Below, piece by piece: positions 25,393 to 34,023 of a stretch of DNA of 64,000 bases. Source of the DNA: Qingshengfaniella alkalisoli (GTDB lineage Bacteria > Pseudomonadota > Alphaproteobacteria > Rhodobacterales > Rhodobacteraceae); assembly GCF_007855645.1 (NCBI RefSeq), contig NZ_CP042265.1:124001-188000 (forward strand), written 5' to 3'. Position 1 is the first letter of the stretch, and every line of letters begins with the position of its first letter. The notes under the pieces were generated by a model that did no database searches, was not told the origin of the DNA, and saw nothing but the letters and a program-made list of their open reading frames with translations. A program made the position numbers and the translations under genes.

Positions 25393-26322
25393 ATGAGAGA
25401 CTGGCTTCAATGCATCGCCGCCTGTTCTGCAATGACATTCGCATCCACTTTTGCCGCGCAGGCCGAGCCGTTGAACGTGGTAGCGACCTTCTCGATCATC
25501 GGAGATTTTGCCGCCGAGGTGGGTGGTGAACGTATCGCCCTGAAAGCGCTGGTCGGACCGGATTCCGACAGCCATGTCTATGAACCGCGCCCGGCGGATG
25601 CCATGGCACTCGCCCAAGCCGATGTCGTCCTCACCAACGGCCTGGAATTCGAAGGGTTCATGACCCGCCTCATCGCCTCCAGCGGGACGCAGGCCGAGAT
25701 CGCGACTCTGACCGACGGAATCGAGACGATGGAAGAACCGGGCGGCGGACACTATCATTACAACAATGGTCAGGCGATTTTCCACGCCGGCGCGCATGAT
25801 CCGCATGCCTGGCAATCGGTGGCAAATGCCAAGGCCTATGTGCGCAATATCGCCGCCGCCTTTTGTGCAGCAGATGCTGAGGGTTGCCCAGTCTATGAGA
25901 TCAACGCCACCCGTTATGCCGACGCCCTGGATGTGCTGGATGCAGAGATCCGCGGTTTGGTGGCCACGCTGCCCGGCGACCGTCGGACTGTCGTCGTGGC
26001 ACATAACGCCTTTCGCTATTTCGAAGTGGCTTACGGCATCCATTTTCTGTCACCGCAGGGCGTTTCGACTGAATCCGAAGCCGCCGCCGCAGACGTTGCG
26101 GGATTGATCCGCGAGATCCGAGAAACCGGCGCTGCCGCGATCTTTGCCGAGAACATCAGCGATACCCGGTTATTGGAGCGTATCGCAGCCGAGGCCGGAC
26201 TGACGCTGGCAGGAACACTCTATTCCGATGCTTTGTCCGGTCCCGAAGGTCCTGCCCCCACCTATCTGGCAATGATGCGCCACAACGCAGGCGTCATCGC
26301 CGCAGCGCTCGACGCCATATGA
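25393..26322 (+). CDS. aztC: periplasmic zinc-binding protein AztC
   Basis: A 309-residue cluster A-I binding protein with a signal peptide ending AQA near residue 24. Starting at the ATG at 25393 (AAGGA 7 nt upstream), the four zinc ligand positions fall at H61 (SDSHVYEP), H138 (HDPHAWQ), H204 (VAHNAF) and D279 (YSDALSG). To my recollection these are the same numbers as in the Paracoccus AztC structure, which supports both identity and start. A short flexible loop rich in histidine (GGGHYHYNN, residues 117-125) lies between the first two ligands; in the family this loop aids zinc capture and transfer from AztD. The gene follows aztB by 19 bp in the same operon. Confidence 0.93.
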   Translation: MRDWLQCIAACSAMTFASTFAAQAEPLNVVATFSIIGDFAAEVGGERIALKALVGPDSDSHVYEPRPADAMALAQADVVLTNGLEFEGFMTRLIASSGTQAEIATLTDGIETMEEPGGGHYHYNNGQAIFHAGAHDPHAWQSVANAKAYVRNIAAAFCAADAEGCPVYEINATRYADALDVLDAEIRGLVATLPGDRRTVVVAHNAFRYFEVAYGIHFLSPQGVSTESEAAAADVAGLIREIRETGAAAIFAENISDTRLLERIAAEAGLTLAGTLYSDALSGPEGPAPTYLAMMRHNAGVIAAALDAI

Positions 26323-26387
26323 TCCGCCGGAGCCGGCTTTCATAAGCTTTGCTCCTTGCCACCCGTAAACCAACCAGGAGACACTCA

Positions 26388-27644
26388 ATGTATAGACAAC
26401 TAGCCGGTGCAACAGCGATGGCGATGGTCCTTGCCGGAACCGCCTTCGCGCAGGAGCATGATCACGATCATGAGGACGTGACCCTTTACCGCGTCTTTGT
26501 CGGCGACCACGCCGCACCGCGCGTCACCGTCGTTGATCTGGAAGCCCATGATCATGAGGAAGAGGGGCACGACCACGCCGACGAGTCCTGGACATTTGAA
26601 ACGACAGGTCAGGTCAAGCTCTTCGGTGTTGCAGGTGGTGCCGTGGTGGCGGCGGTGCAGTCGGACGATGATGCGGTGCATTTTTTCACCAGCGGGATTT
26701 CCTTCCATGACCACGGCGATCACGCGGATATCGAAGTCTCAGATCCGGCAGCAATCAACACTGTCCTGACAGGGCCGCGCCCCTTCCACCTGGTCGACCA
26801 TGGCGGTTCGGTGATCATCAACTACGATCAGGGCGGATATGCCGAGATCATCGACGCGCATCACCTGTCACATGGCGAGGTTGAGATCACGCGCCTGCCG
26901 CAATCGGAGCCGCATCACGGCTTTGTCGCCCGCCTTGGCGACCATTGGCTTACCACCGTTGGTACCCCAGCACCCGCCGAGGGAAAGGAAGCCGCGCCGC
27001 GTCCCGGTCTGCAGGAGGTCACCATCGCAGGCGAAGCAGTCGGTGATTTGGCGACCTGCACCGCCATTCATGGCGAGGCCTTTTCGGGTGCTTATCTGGC
27101 CGCCGGTTGCCGTGAAGGTGTGCTGACCGCCACCGCAGGTGCCGACGGCGTTGTTTTCGACATGCTCGAATACCCCGCCGACCTGCCACAGGGGGTCACC
27201 ACGGGCACGATCCTTGGCGCAACCGGGGTTCAGGTATTCCTTGGCAATTATGGACCGAACGGCCTCGTCGTGATCGACCCGGCGGATGCACCGCATTTCC
27301 GTTACATCGAACTGCCGTTCCGCCGCGTTGATTTCGTACTGGACCCGGCCAATCCTGCGCATGGCTATGTGCTGACCGAGGATGGCTCGTTGCACCGTCT
27401 GAACCTTCTTCAGGCCGCAATCACCGGCAGCGCCAAAGTGACAGAGCCCTATTCGATGGACGGCCACTGGAATGATCCGCGCCCGCGTATTGCCATGGCA
27501 GGCGATGACATCTTGATGACCGATCCAGACGCCGGCCTGCTGCGTGTGATTTCGGCTGAAACGCTTGAAGAGGAAGATACCATCGCGCTCGAAGGTACTC
27601 CCTACAACCTTGCGGTCGTCGGTGGCAGCGGCATGACGCACTGA
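26388..27644 (+). CDS. aztD: periplasmic zinc chaperone AztD
   Basis: A 418-residue exported protein with a signal peptide ending AFA-Q near residue 21. The mature N-terminus has the histidine-rich EHDHDHED, and further His/Asp clusters follow: DLEAHDHEEEGHDHADE and FHDHGDHAD. The rest has the strand-repeat texture of a beta-propeller, as known for AztD, with the repeated pattern of VHGxxx and VVIDPADAPHFRYIE. In Paracoccus AztD binds zinc and passes it to AztC. The ATG at 26388 has AGGAG 8 nt upstream, 65 bp after aztC. The two cysteines in ATCTAIHGE and AAGCREG may form a disulphide. Confidence 0.9.
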   Translation: MYRQLAGATAMAMVLAGTAFAQEHDHDHEDVTLYRVFVGDHAAPRVTVVDLEAHDHEEEGHDHADESWTFETTGQVKLFGVAGGAVVAAVQSDDDAVHFFTSGISFHDHGDHADIEVSDPAAINTVLTGPRPFHLVDHGGSVIINYDQGGYAEIIDAHHLSHGEVEITRLPQSEPHHGFVARLGDHWLTTVGTPAPAEGKEAAPRPGLQEVTIAGEAVGDLATCTAIHGEAFSGAYLAAGCREGVLTATAGADGVVFDMLEYPADLPQGVTTGTILGATGVQVFLGNYGPNGLVVIDPADAPHFRYIELPFRRVDFVLDPANPAHGYVLTEDGSLHRLNLLQAAITGSAKVTEPYSMDGHWNDPRPRIAMAGDDILMTDPDAGLLRVISAETLEEEDTIALEGTPYNLAVVGGSGMTH

Positions 27645-27676
27645 TTGCCATGAAGGAAGGCGGGTCCGCCTGCCGG

Positions 27677-27716
27677 AGGTGACAAAGCAGACGATGTTGA
27701 TCGCGCTTTGTCACCT
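27677..27716. terminator. 12-bp stem hairpin after aztD
   Basis: AGGTGACAAAGC (27677-27688) pairs perfectly with GCTTTGTCACCT (27705-27716), with a 16-nt loop. It lies 33 bp after the aztD stop and is a likely end structure of the azt transcript, although the T run is weak (TTTGTCTT). Confidence 0.6.
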
Positions 27717-27776
27717 TTGTCTTCCACGAAGCCTTCGACTTTTTTGCACTGCGTGCTTCAGCGGATTGTCCGCTTT

Positions 27777-27844
27777 GTCTAAGATTTGTCGCCGCTGCTG
27801 TCAGCGTGAGCTGCAGCGGCGACAAATCTTAGACAGAACGGACG
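27777..27844. repeat. 22-bp perfect inverted repeat with 24-nt loop
   Basis: 27777-27798 and 27823-27844 are exact reverse complements (arm beginning GTCTAAGATTTGTCGCC). It lies in the gap between the convergent aztD and aldo/keto reductase genes. It is much longer than an ordinary terminator stem and lacks a T run on either side. It could be a bidirectional terminator, a recombinase or resolvase site, or the remains of inverted element ends. Confidence 0.8.
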
Positions 27845-27898
27845 CTCACAATTTGCTCAAAGTAAAGACCGGCGCTCGATTTCGGTGCCGCTGCAATG

Positions 27899-28948
27899 CT
27901 ATCGCGTTTGAATGGATAATCCACCGTAGATGTTCTGCCGTATCTCCGGTCGTTGGAGGTAAGAGTGAGGAAACCCAAGAACCGGCGCACCTGCGTCTTC
28001 CAGTTGCGAAAGTTGCGAAGGATCGAGTTCGAAGCTTAGAGCCGCAAGGTTGCCTTCTAGCTGTTCCAGCGTCCGCGCGCCAAGAATCGGAGCGGCAACA
28101 CCTGATCGCGAAAGCAGGAAGGCTAAGGCGACTGCGGCAGGAGTTCCGCCTGTCTCAGCAGCGATTTCCGCCTGCACGTCGAGGATACCGAAGGTTCGGG
28201 CGTCCATTGGAGAGCCCTGTCGGGCCATGGCTGCACGCCCTTGGGCATCAGCACTGCCCCCCTCAAGATCCTTGCGGCTATACTTCCCACTAAGCAGCCC
28301 GCTTGCCAGCGGCGACCATGGAAGGACGCCCATACCCATCTCACGGGCCATCGGGATCAAGTCGCGATCGCCGCTACGCTCGATGAGATTGTACTCGAGC
28401 TGTAGAGCAATCAGCGGAGACCAGCCGCGTAGATCGGCGATGGCCTGCATACGAGCAGCTTGCCATGCTGGGATGTCCGACAGCCCAAGGTAGACAACCT
28501 TGCCCGCAGCAACCAAATCATCCATCGCTCTCAGGATCTCCTCAACCGGCGTCGTAGAATCCCAAGCGTGGAGGTAGAGAAGGTCAATATAATCGGTCCC
28601 GAGCCGGCTGAGGCTGTCCTCCACTGCCCGAACCATGGAACGACGACTGTTTCCGCCAGAGTTCGGGTCTCCCGTACGCATAGGAAGGGTGTATTTTGTG
28701 GCAATGACCAGCGTGTCGCGCCTACCGGCAGCGAAAGCACCTAGCATTCGCTCAGACGTGCCACCGGTATAGAAGTTCGCTGTGTCGATGAAGTTGCCAC
28801 CGCGATCAACGTAGGTATCGAAGATTTGCCGCGCTTCTGCCTCTTCCGCACCCCAGCCCCATTCGGTCCCGAAAGTCATCGTGCCCAAGGCCATCGGTGA
28901 TACCTTAAGCCCTGATCGGCCAAGTAGCCTATAGTCGTCTAACCGCAT
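27899..28948 (-). CDS. aldo/keto reductase
   Basis: A 349-residue NAD(P)H-dependent oxidoreductase of the AKR superfamily, of the longer YajO/Tas-like or AKR11-13 type. The catalytic tetrad is visible: D in GGNFIDTANFYTGG with tyrosine in the same block, K in VIATKYTLP, and H in LLYLHAWD. The C-terminal LSRSGVAAPILGARTLEQL is the cofactor-binding segment. Start ATG at 28948, with GGAG 7 nt upstream. It is divergent from a LysR-type regulator gene 97 bp away, the classic arrangement for a LysR-controlled oxidoreductase. The substrate is not predictable. Confidence 0.9.
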   Translation of the reverse strand: MRLDDYRLLGRSGLKVSPMALGTMTFGTEWGWGAEEAEARQIFDTYVDRGGNFIDTANFYTGGTSERMLGAFAAGRRDTLVIATKYTLPMRTGDPNSGGNSRRSMVRAVEDSLSRLGTDYIDLLYLHAWDSTTPVEEILRAMDDLVAAGKVVYLGLSDIPAWQAARMQAIADLRGWSPLIALQLEYNLIERSGDRDLIPMAREMGMGVLPWSPLASGLLSGKYSRKDLEGGSADAQGRAAMARQGSPMDARTFGILDVQAEIAAETGGTPAAVALAFLLSRSGVAAPILGARTLEQLEGNLAALSFELDPSQLSQLEDAGAPVLGFPHSYLQRPEIRQNIYGGLSIQTR

Positions 28949-29045
28949 CACTACTCTCCATGTTCCTTTAGCGGCAAGGTGGCAGATCGACTGCGTGGTG
29001 AGAATACGCTACGCTACAATCAGGCTGTTAAGTAGAAAGACTACA

Positions 29046-29945
29046 ATGCGAGGGAACGACATTGCCCAACTGCGGGTATTCCTAGCAGTATTAGACCATG
29101 GTGGTTTTCGCAGGGCAGCGCCACACCTCGGCATGACACCGTCGGCGGTCAGCCAGTCGATCCGCACCCTTGAAGAAAGGTTGGGCCAAAGGCTTCTGAA
29201 CCGCACAACTCGCAGCATCGCTCCAACGGAAGCGGGCCAACAACTTCGAAACCGTATTACTCCAGCACTGGCTGAGATCGCGGCAGCCGAGGATGAATTG
29301 CTGGCTATCTCGGATCGTGTGACCGGGCGGGTGCGGATTACCGCTCCAAGAGTTGGTGCGGAGCATGTTCTTGCGCCGCGTCTGGCCAGCTTTCACGCCG
29401 CCTATCCCGGTGTGAAGGTTGAGATTGTCGTCAGCGAAACGCTAGACGATGCAGTTGCTGGCGGCTTTGACGCTGGTTTGCGGCTTGGCGATAGCTTGGG
29501 CTTGGGGATGCGCGCCGTTCCGGTCGGAGGGCCGGCTCGAATGGTTGTCGTTGCCGCGCCTGCCTATCTTGCTCAACGCGGTCTCCCTGAGACTCCAGAA
29601 GCGCTTTGCCAACATTCCTGCCTCAACTTTCCGCGACCGTCCACCGGTGTGCCTTGGCTGTGGGAGTTCGAGCAAAACGGCCAGTGTCTCCAAGTCTTCG
29701 TGGATGGTCCGCTTATTTCGACCGATGCCTGCGTACTTCTGCGAGCAGCGATTGAGGGAGCCGGCATCGCATTCCTGTTTGAGCAGGACGCTGCATCGTC
29801 AATCGCTTCAGGGCGGTTGCAGGCGCTGCTGACAGATTGGACGCCGCGCTTTCCCGGTTTTCATCTTTACTATGCTGGCACCCGCTTGGTCACGCCTGCA
29901 CTGCGGGCCTTTATAGACCATCTTACTAAACGCCGAACGCCTTAG
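29046..29945 (+). CDS. LysR-family transcriptional regulator
   Basis: A 299-residue LysR-type regulator. The N-terminal winged helix-turn-helix reads AQLRVFLAVLDHGGFRRAAP with MTPSAVSQSIRTLEERLGQR as recognition helix; the effector-binding part has VTGRVRITAPRVGAEHVLAP and GFDAGLRLGDSL, which is the wording of the CrgA/DmlR-like branch. The ATG at 29046 (MRGNDIAQ) fits family length; an upstream GTG at 28995 would add 17 residues. It diverges from the aldo/keto reductase gene and probably controls it together with itself. Confidence 0.88.
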   Translation: MRGNDIAQLRVFLAVLDHGGFRRAAPHLGMTPSAVSQSIRTLEERLGQRLLNRTTRSIAPTEAGQQLRNRITPALAEIAAAEDELLAISDRVTGRVRITAPRVGAEHVLAPRLASFHAAYPGVKVEIVVSETLDDAVAGGFDAGLRLGDSLGLGMRAVPVGGPARMVVVAAPAYLAQRGLPETPEALCQHSCLNFPRPSTGVPWLWEFEQNGQCLQVFVDGPLISTDACVLLRAAIEGAGIAFLFEQDAASSIASGRLQALLTDWTPRFPGFHLYYAGTRLVTPALRAFIDHLTKRRTP

Positions 29946-30040
29946 CCAAGGGGCGGCTAAGGGCTCGAACCGGTCATGCGGCGGTGCGGCGTGCTGGACG
30001 CCCAAGCGAGTGGGTCTGCCCGGCAGAGACGGCCCAAAGA

Positions 30041-31390
30041 GGATGAGGTGGGTGGCTCCTGCTCCACCGGCATCGAATGTGCCAAAGTGCAGTTGTTGTT
30101 GACTGCTAGGAAAGGAGCCACCCAATGACAGTTAAGACAATCGGCCTGGATTTGGCCAAGGATGCTTTTCAAGTTCACGGTACTTCTGAGAACGGACGTG
30201 TGATTTTCAACAAGGCAATCAAGCGGGCGAAGCTTTTGGCGTTCTTTGAAACCTTGCCGCCTTGCACCGTCGGGATGGAAGCTTGCGGATCAGCTCACCA
30301 TTGGGGTCGCACGTTACGCAGGCTCGGCCACGATGTCAGGCTGATGCCAGCGAACTACGTGAAGCCCTACGTCAAACGTGGAAAGACAGATGCGGTTGAT
30401 GCGGAAGCGATTTGCGAGGCAGTCAGGCGCCTGACGATGCGTTTTGTCGAGATCAAGACAGAGGATCAACAGGCGGTTCTGTCGATCCATCGCACTCGCG
30501 ACTTGGCTGTCCGGCAGCGCACCCAGATGGCCAACATGACCCGCAGCTTGCTACGCGAGTTTGGGCATATTCTGCCGATTGGGATTGAGGCGGTCACAGC
30601 GTTCGCCAAGCGCCATCTGGATGGAGATCACCCGGACATGCCGGATATCGCAAACGGCATGCTCGGCATGCAGTGCTATCAGTTCATCGGCTTGAACGAG
30701 CGTATTGCGGGTTACACGAAGATGATCGAGCAGCATGCGATGCTGAGCACAGACGCACGCCGACTGATGCGCATGCCTGGCATCGGGCCGATCACGGCAT
30801 CGGCGATTGTCGCAACGATCGGCGATGCAAAACAGTTCCGCACAGGGCGCGATCTGGCAGCCTGGCTCGGACTGACCCCTCTCAACAAATCCAGCGGCGG
30901 CAAGGAACGTCTGGGCAAGATCACGAAGCAGGGTGATCGCTACATTCGCAAACTGCTGGTCGTGGGTATGACGTCTCGCGCTGTCATGGCAAAACGTTCG
31001 CCAGAGAAAGTTGATCTCTGGACGGCGAAGATTATCGCAGACAAACCATTCCGATTGGCAACAACCGCCATGGCCAACAAGGCCGCTCGGGCCATCTGGG
31101 CGATGCTCACGAAAAAACAGGAATACCGGCAGCCTGCGTTCTAACCGCGCCGACTGCCCACGAGATGCAAGACGTTGAAGTGATGATGCGGAAATAAGTC
31201 AACCAAGAGCAAGGACACTCCGGGAATGGCAGCGGCCCTTTGAGGTCGATAAGCCGATTGGAACCTCGTTCGCGGAATTCATCAGGGCCAGTGGAACACC
31301 ACCACACAAACAGGCCGGACAGACGACAGTACTGACAAAAATGACCGCAGATACCACCAGAAAACGCTTGCAATGCAGGAGCCACCCACA
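30041..31390 (+). mobile_element. IS110-family element (IS1111-like layout)
   Basis: A single intact transposase gene with a short left non-coding part (about 80 bp) and a long right one (about 240 bp). Subterminal inverted repeats TGGGTGGCTCCTG (30049-30061) and CAGGAGCCACCCA (31376-31388) mark the ends, as in the IS1111 group. The long right non-coding end is where this group's bridge RNA would be encoded. The left-end sequence recurs without transposase at 4232-4327. Exact ends are approximate. Confidence 0.8.
30125..31144 (+). CDS. IS110-family transposase
   Basis: A 339-residue DEDD-type recombinase. The N-terminal RuvC-like domain starts KTIGLDLAKDAFQVHG (first D), then CTVGMEACGSAHHWGRTL (E), and YVKPYVKRGKTDAVDAEAI (the DxxD pair). 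A helical linker follows, and the C-terminal transposase_20 domain carries MPGIGPITASAIVATIGDA and AAWLGLTPLNKSSGGKERLG with the catalytic serine. Everything expected is present, so it is probably active. RNA-guided insertion by a bridge RNA is known for this family. AGGAGCC lies just before the ATG. Confidence 0.93.
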   Translation: MTVKTIGLDLAKDAFQVHGTSENGRVIFNKAIKRAKLLAFFETLPPCTVGMEACGSAHHWGRTLRRLGHDVRLMPANYVKPYVKRGKTDAVDAEAICEAVRRLTMRFVEIKTEDQQAVLSIHRTRDLAVRQRTQMANMTRSLLREFGHILPIGIEAVTAFAKRHLDGDHPDMPDIANGMLGMQCYQFIGLNERIAGYTKMIEQHAMLSTDARRLMRMPGIGPITASAIVATIGDAKQFRTGRDLAAWLGLTPLNKSSGGKERLGKITKQGDRYIRKLLVVGMTSRAVMAKRSPEKVDLWTAKIIADKPFRLATTAMANKAARAIWAMLTKKQEYRQPAF

Positions 31391-31725
31391 GATGCCTTTT
31401 ACCACAAGCCTGTTTGCGGCAATGCAGCTTCTCTGAAGCTGCCGTTCGACATATCGCGCAGCATTCTGGAGCGGCGACTGACAGCAGTGCGGATCTTTGG
31501 AGAACCTGCGTAATATCCTCCGCGCTTGCGCGAACCGCCTCGGAGACAAGCGGGAAGAAAACCTCCGCTGTTTCCAGAACAAAAATGGCCAGGTCGCGCA
31601 TCAAACATCCGCCGCGACATGCCAAGTTGGGTATCCCTCCAATGAACCTAGCATTGGGAGCTTGCATGCCACGATCCACTCAGGCAACCATTCACCGAAG
31701 CCGAATACCTTCAAGAGGATAGAAC
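31391..31725. other. 335-bp spacer with a minus-strand gene remnant
   Basis: On the minus strand a frame starting near 31607 reads MRDLAIFVLETAEVFFPLVS and then SAEDITQVLQRSALLSVAAP before it runs into the IS110 end. It looks like the 5' part of a former gene that I cannot name. The last bases hold the promoter and ribosome-binding site (AAGAGGAT) of the AAA-HEPN gene. Confidence 0.4.
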
Positions 31726-33714
31726 GTGCCGTCAATTGATCAAACCCATAGATCTGAATTTGAAGTCAAATTGGATGAATTATTCTCTGATTTCATCCAA
31801 GCGGCGAGTGATCTATTCCGAAACAATCAAGACTACATTAAAGATTTTGAAGGTGGGAGGTATTTGTGCGCCTACCTGACTCCTTCCAAGAGATTGCGTC
31901 AAGCGATGGCCGCAGACAGAGAGGTTCTCCTTGTCGTCTCCACCTTCTCCGACCAGCAGCAGCGCATCATTAAATTCGTCCAAGCTGAAATCTCGGATTC
32001 AAAAGGTCGACTGGAGCCTACAGTCGCAATTGTAATTCACTTAGATCCATCGGGCAACGTGAAACTGAGGAATTGGGGGCGTGACCTGGGCATATCTGTC
32101 CTTCCGATCGATGCAACAAATGGATTTAGTGACGCTCGGGACATAGAAAGAAAGCTCGCAAACCAACTATTTTCGCATGATCCCTTTGATGTGACCGGTC
32201 CGGTTTCTGGAGAAAGCAATTTTTTCGGAAGGCGCGATGAGGCAATTGATCTCGCCAGAAAGCTACAAACGGGCCAGATTCGTTCTTGCCTTGGGATAAG
32301 GAAAGTTGGAAAAACTTCGATAATAAACAGGGTTTTGAAAGAGGTTCCCAATCTATTTGACTGCGCAGTCATCATGATTGACTGCTCAAAAGATGACGTT
32401 TTTGAGATGAACGCGTCAAATCTTTTGTCTTCGATTGCCTCAACCTTGCAAAGCTTGTCATCGACTAATGCGGGCTATGCAACAATCACACCAAGGCAAA
32501 GCGATATCTCCATCGCAGAAGCGAGGCGCAAATTAGAAAGCGCAGTGATCTCGTGTGAGCATGTCGTCTTAATTGTTTTTGATGAAGTTGACTACATCAC
32601 ACCGGGAAGCCCGACATCAACAGAATGGCGCAGCGAGTTCAATGTATTCTGGAGAAATTTGCGGGCCGTATACCAAGATTGCGACAGGACGGAAAAGCCA
32701 ATGTCCCTTTTGATCGGTGGTGTTTCCACCCATTGGTTCACTGTCGGTGAGATCCAGGGAATCGAGAACGCCGCGCTCGCATTCGTCCCGGAAGAGTTTT
32801 TGAGCCCCATGGCAAAGGGCGCTACAATTGCGATGCTAAGGAGGCTCGGAAAGGTCGCGGGCCTTGGCTTTTCTGAAGAAGCAGCAGAGCTGGTGGCGCT
32901 TGAAACCGGAAATATGCCATATTGGGCCAGAAAGTGCTGTTCATACATCCACAGAAAGATACCTATTTCAGATCGACCAAAACAACTAAGCGTAGCTGAG
33001 ATATCGCCGCTCGTTGAGGACTTCGTTCAGAATGAGGGGTGTCAAATTGCGGAAGTGGCGATAAACCATTTGTTCAGAGTTCACCCAGATATGATGGATG
33101 TGTGTCGGCACATACTTTCTGGTAAGGCATCCGAGGCTCGGGAGAACTTACGCAGGACGCTGCGTCAATACGGCGTCACCAACACCAGAGACGCGTTCTC
33201 AGGGAAAATGTTCGAGAACGCTGTGAAGACCGTAATGGCGGCACCTCCGATTCCAGTTAGTGATCGGGTTGAACCTCGCATTGCAGATGAGGGAGCGTTG
33301 GGAGAATGGGCGGAAGAGTTGGCAGCACTTGGCCAGCGAAGAAACTTACTTGAACGAAGATTGCGCGGAATTGCGTTAAACTTCTTGAGGATGGATGCAA
33401 TGATTAACCAAAAATTGGATAGCCTCAATGATAATATTAAAAGTGCGCTTCCAAGCAACCGAAGGAAGATTTTATCTGGATACGACCTGGAGAATTTTTT
33501 TCAGAAGTTAATGTGGCTTGAGTTAATCGGGATAATATCAAAGAACTGGTCAGTATTTGAAAAGATCTTTGGAGACAAGAAGGCGTTTGAGGGCAATGCT
33601 GAACTTATCAATGACCGCCCTGATGCCCATGCGAAAGAGTGGGACACGGCTGATTTCGCGCTCTATAGGAGATCCCTCACTTGGTTCGAAGAACGAGTTA
33701 CAAAACTTCAATAG
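31726..33714 (+). CDS. AAA ATPase with C-terminal Swt1/HEPN-like domain
   Basis: A 662-residue single-gene candidate defence protein. Residues 1-150 form an unrecognised domain (EVLLVVSTFSDQQQRIIKFV and VAIVIHLDPS). A P-loop NTPase follows: FFGRRDEAIDLARKL is the usual entry, Walker A is GIRKVGKTS (190-198) and Walker B is IVFDEVD (283-289), as in STAND-like or MoxR-unlike AAA ATPases. After helical regions, residues 585-660 resemble the Swt1-type HEPN domain, with MWLELIGIISKNWSVFEKIF, GDKKAF and NDRPDAHAKE, where R631 and H635 have HEPN-like placement, then DFALYRRSLTWFEE. I infer an NTP-controlled RNA-cleaving effector. Start is a GTG with AAGAGGAT upstream. Its base composition is clearly more AT-rich than its neighbours, consistent with recent transfer. 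It stands alone between two IS elements. Confidence 0.72.
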   Translation: MPSIDQTHRSEFEVKLDELFSDFIQAASDLFRNNQDYIKDFEGGRYLCAYLTPSKRLRQAMAADREVLLVVSTFSDQQQRIIKFVQAEISDSKGRLEPTVAIVIHLDPSGNVKLRNWGRDLGISVLPIDATNGFSDARDIERKLANQLFSHDPFDVTGPVSGESNFFGRRDEAIDLARKLQTGQIRSCLGIRKVGKTSIINRVLKEVPNLFDCAVIMIDCSKDDVFEMNASNLLSSIASTLQSLSSTNAGYATITPRQSDISIAEARRKLESAVISCEHVVLIVFDEVDYITPGSPTSTEWRSEFNVFWRNLRAVYQDCDRTEKPMSLLIGGVSTHWFTVGEIQGIENAALAFVPEEFLSPMAKGATIAMLRRLGKVAGLGFSEEAAELVALETGNMPYWARKCCSYIHRKIPISDRPKQLSVAEISPLVEDFVQNEGCQIAEVAINHLFRVHPDMMDVCRHILSGKASEARENLRRTLRQYGVTNTRDAFSGKMFENAVKTVMAAPPIPVSDRVEPRIADEGALGEWAEELAALGQRRNLLERRLRGIALNFLRMDAMINQKLDSLNDNIKSALPSNRRKILSGYDLENFFQKLMWLELIGIISKNWSVFEKIFGDKKAFEGNAELINDRPDAHAKEWDTADFALYRRSLTWFEERVTKLQ

Positions 33715-34023
33715 ACTGGCGAGGTATAACGGATCGAAGCTTTCTGCCTTTTCGATATCCTTCCGACCTTCTTCGTGTGGAAGAAAAACGCCAAAATCTG
33801 GTCAACTACTGAGCCTGCCATTCTGCGGCTGCGCAATACTTCAGTCATGAGTACCCCGGGTTCGACAGTTAAGCCGAGATTTGGACGGACTGGCCTTTTC
33901 CGCACACAATGAAATCAATGGCTTGTCGTCCTGAAGGTGCTCTTTTGGGCGAAGTTTTGTTGTAACACGTCTTAGATGATAAGCGGCTTGTTTGAATGAT
34001 CATGGATGGCATATTGTTCGTCC
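33715..34023. other. 309-bp spacer, end of AAA-HEPN gene to IS1634
   Basis: I see no gene, RNA or convincing hairpin here. The last 100 bp probably belong to the left end of the IS1634-family element; its exact terminus could not be fixed because no clean inverted repeat was found. Confidence 0.3.

Noticed and set aside
29946-30040. A tRNA-like TPsiC stretch (GGCTCGAACC)
   Set aside because: No acceptor, D or anticodon stems fold around it on either strand.
31107-31679. 190-residue minus-strand frame across the IS110 right end
   Set aside because: Its second half is IS non-coding sequence; at most the first 70 codons are a remnant of a native gene.
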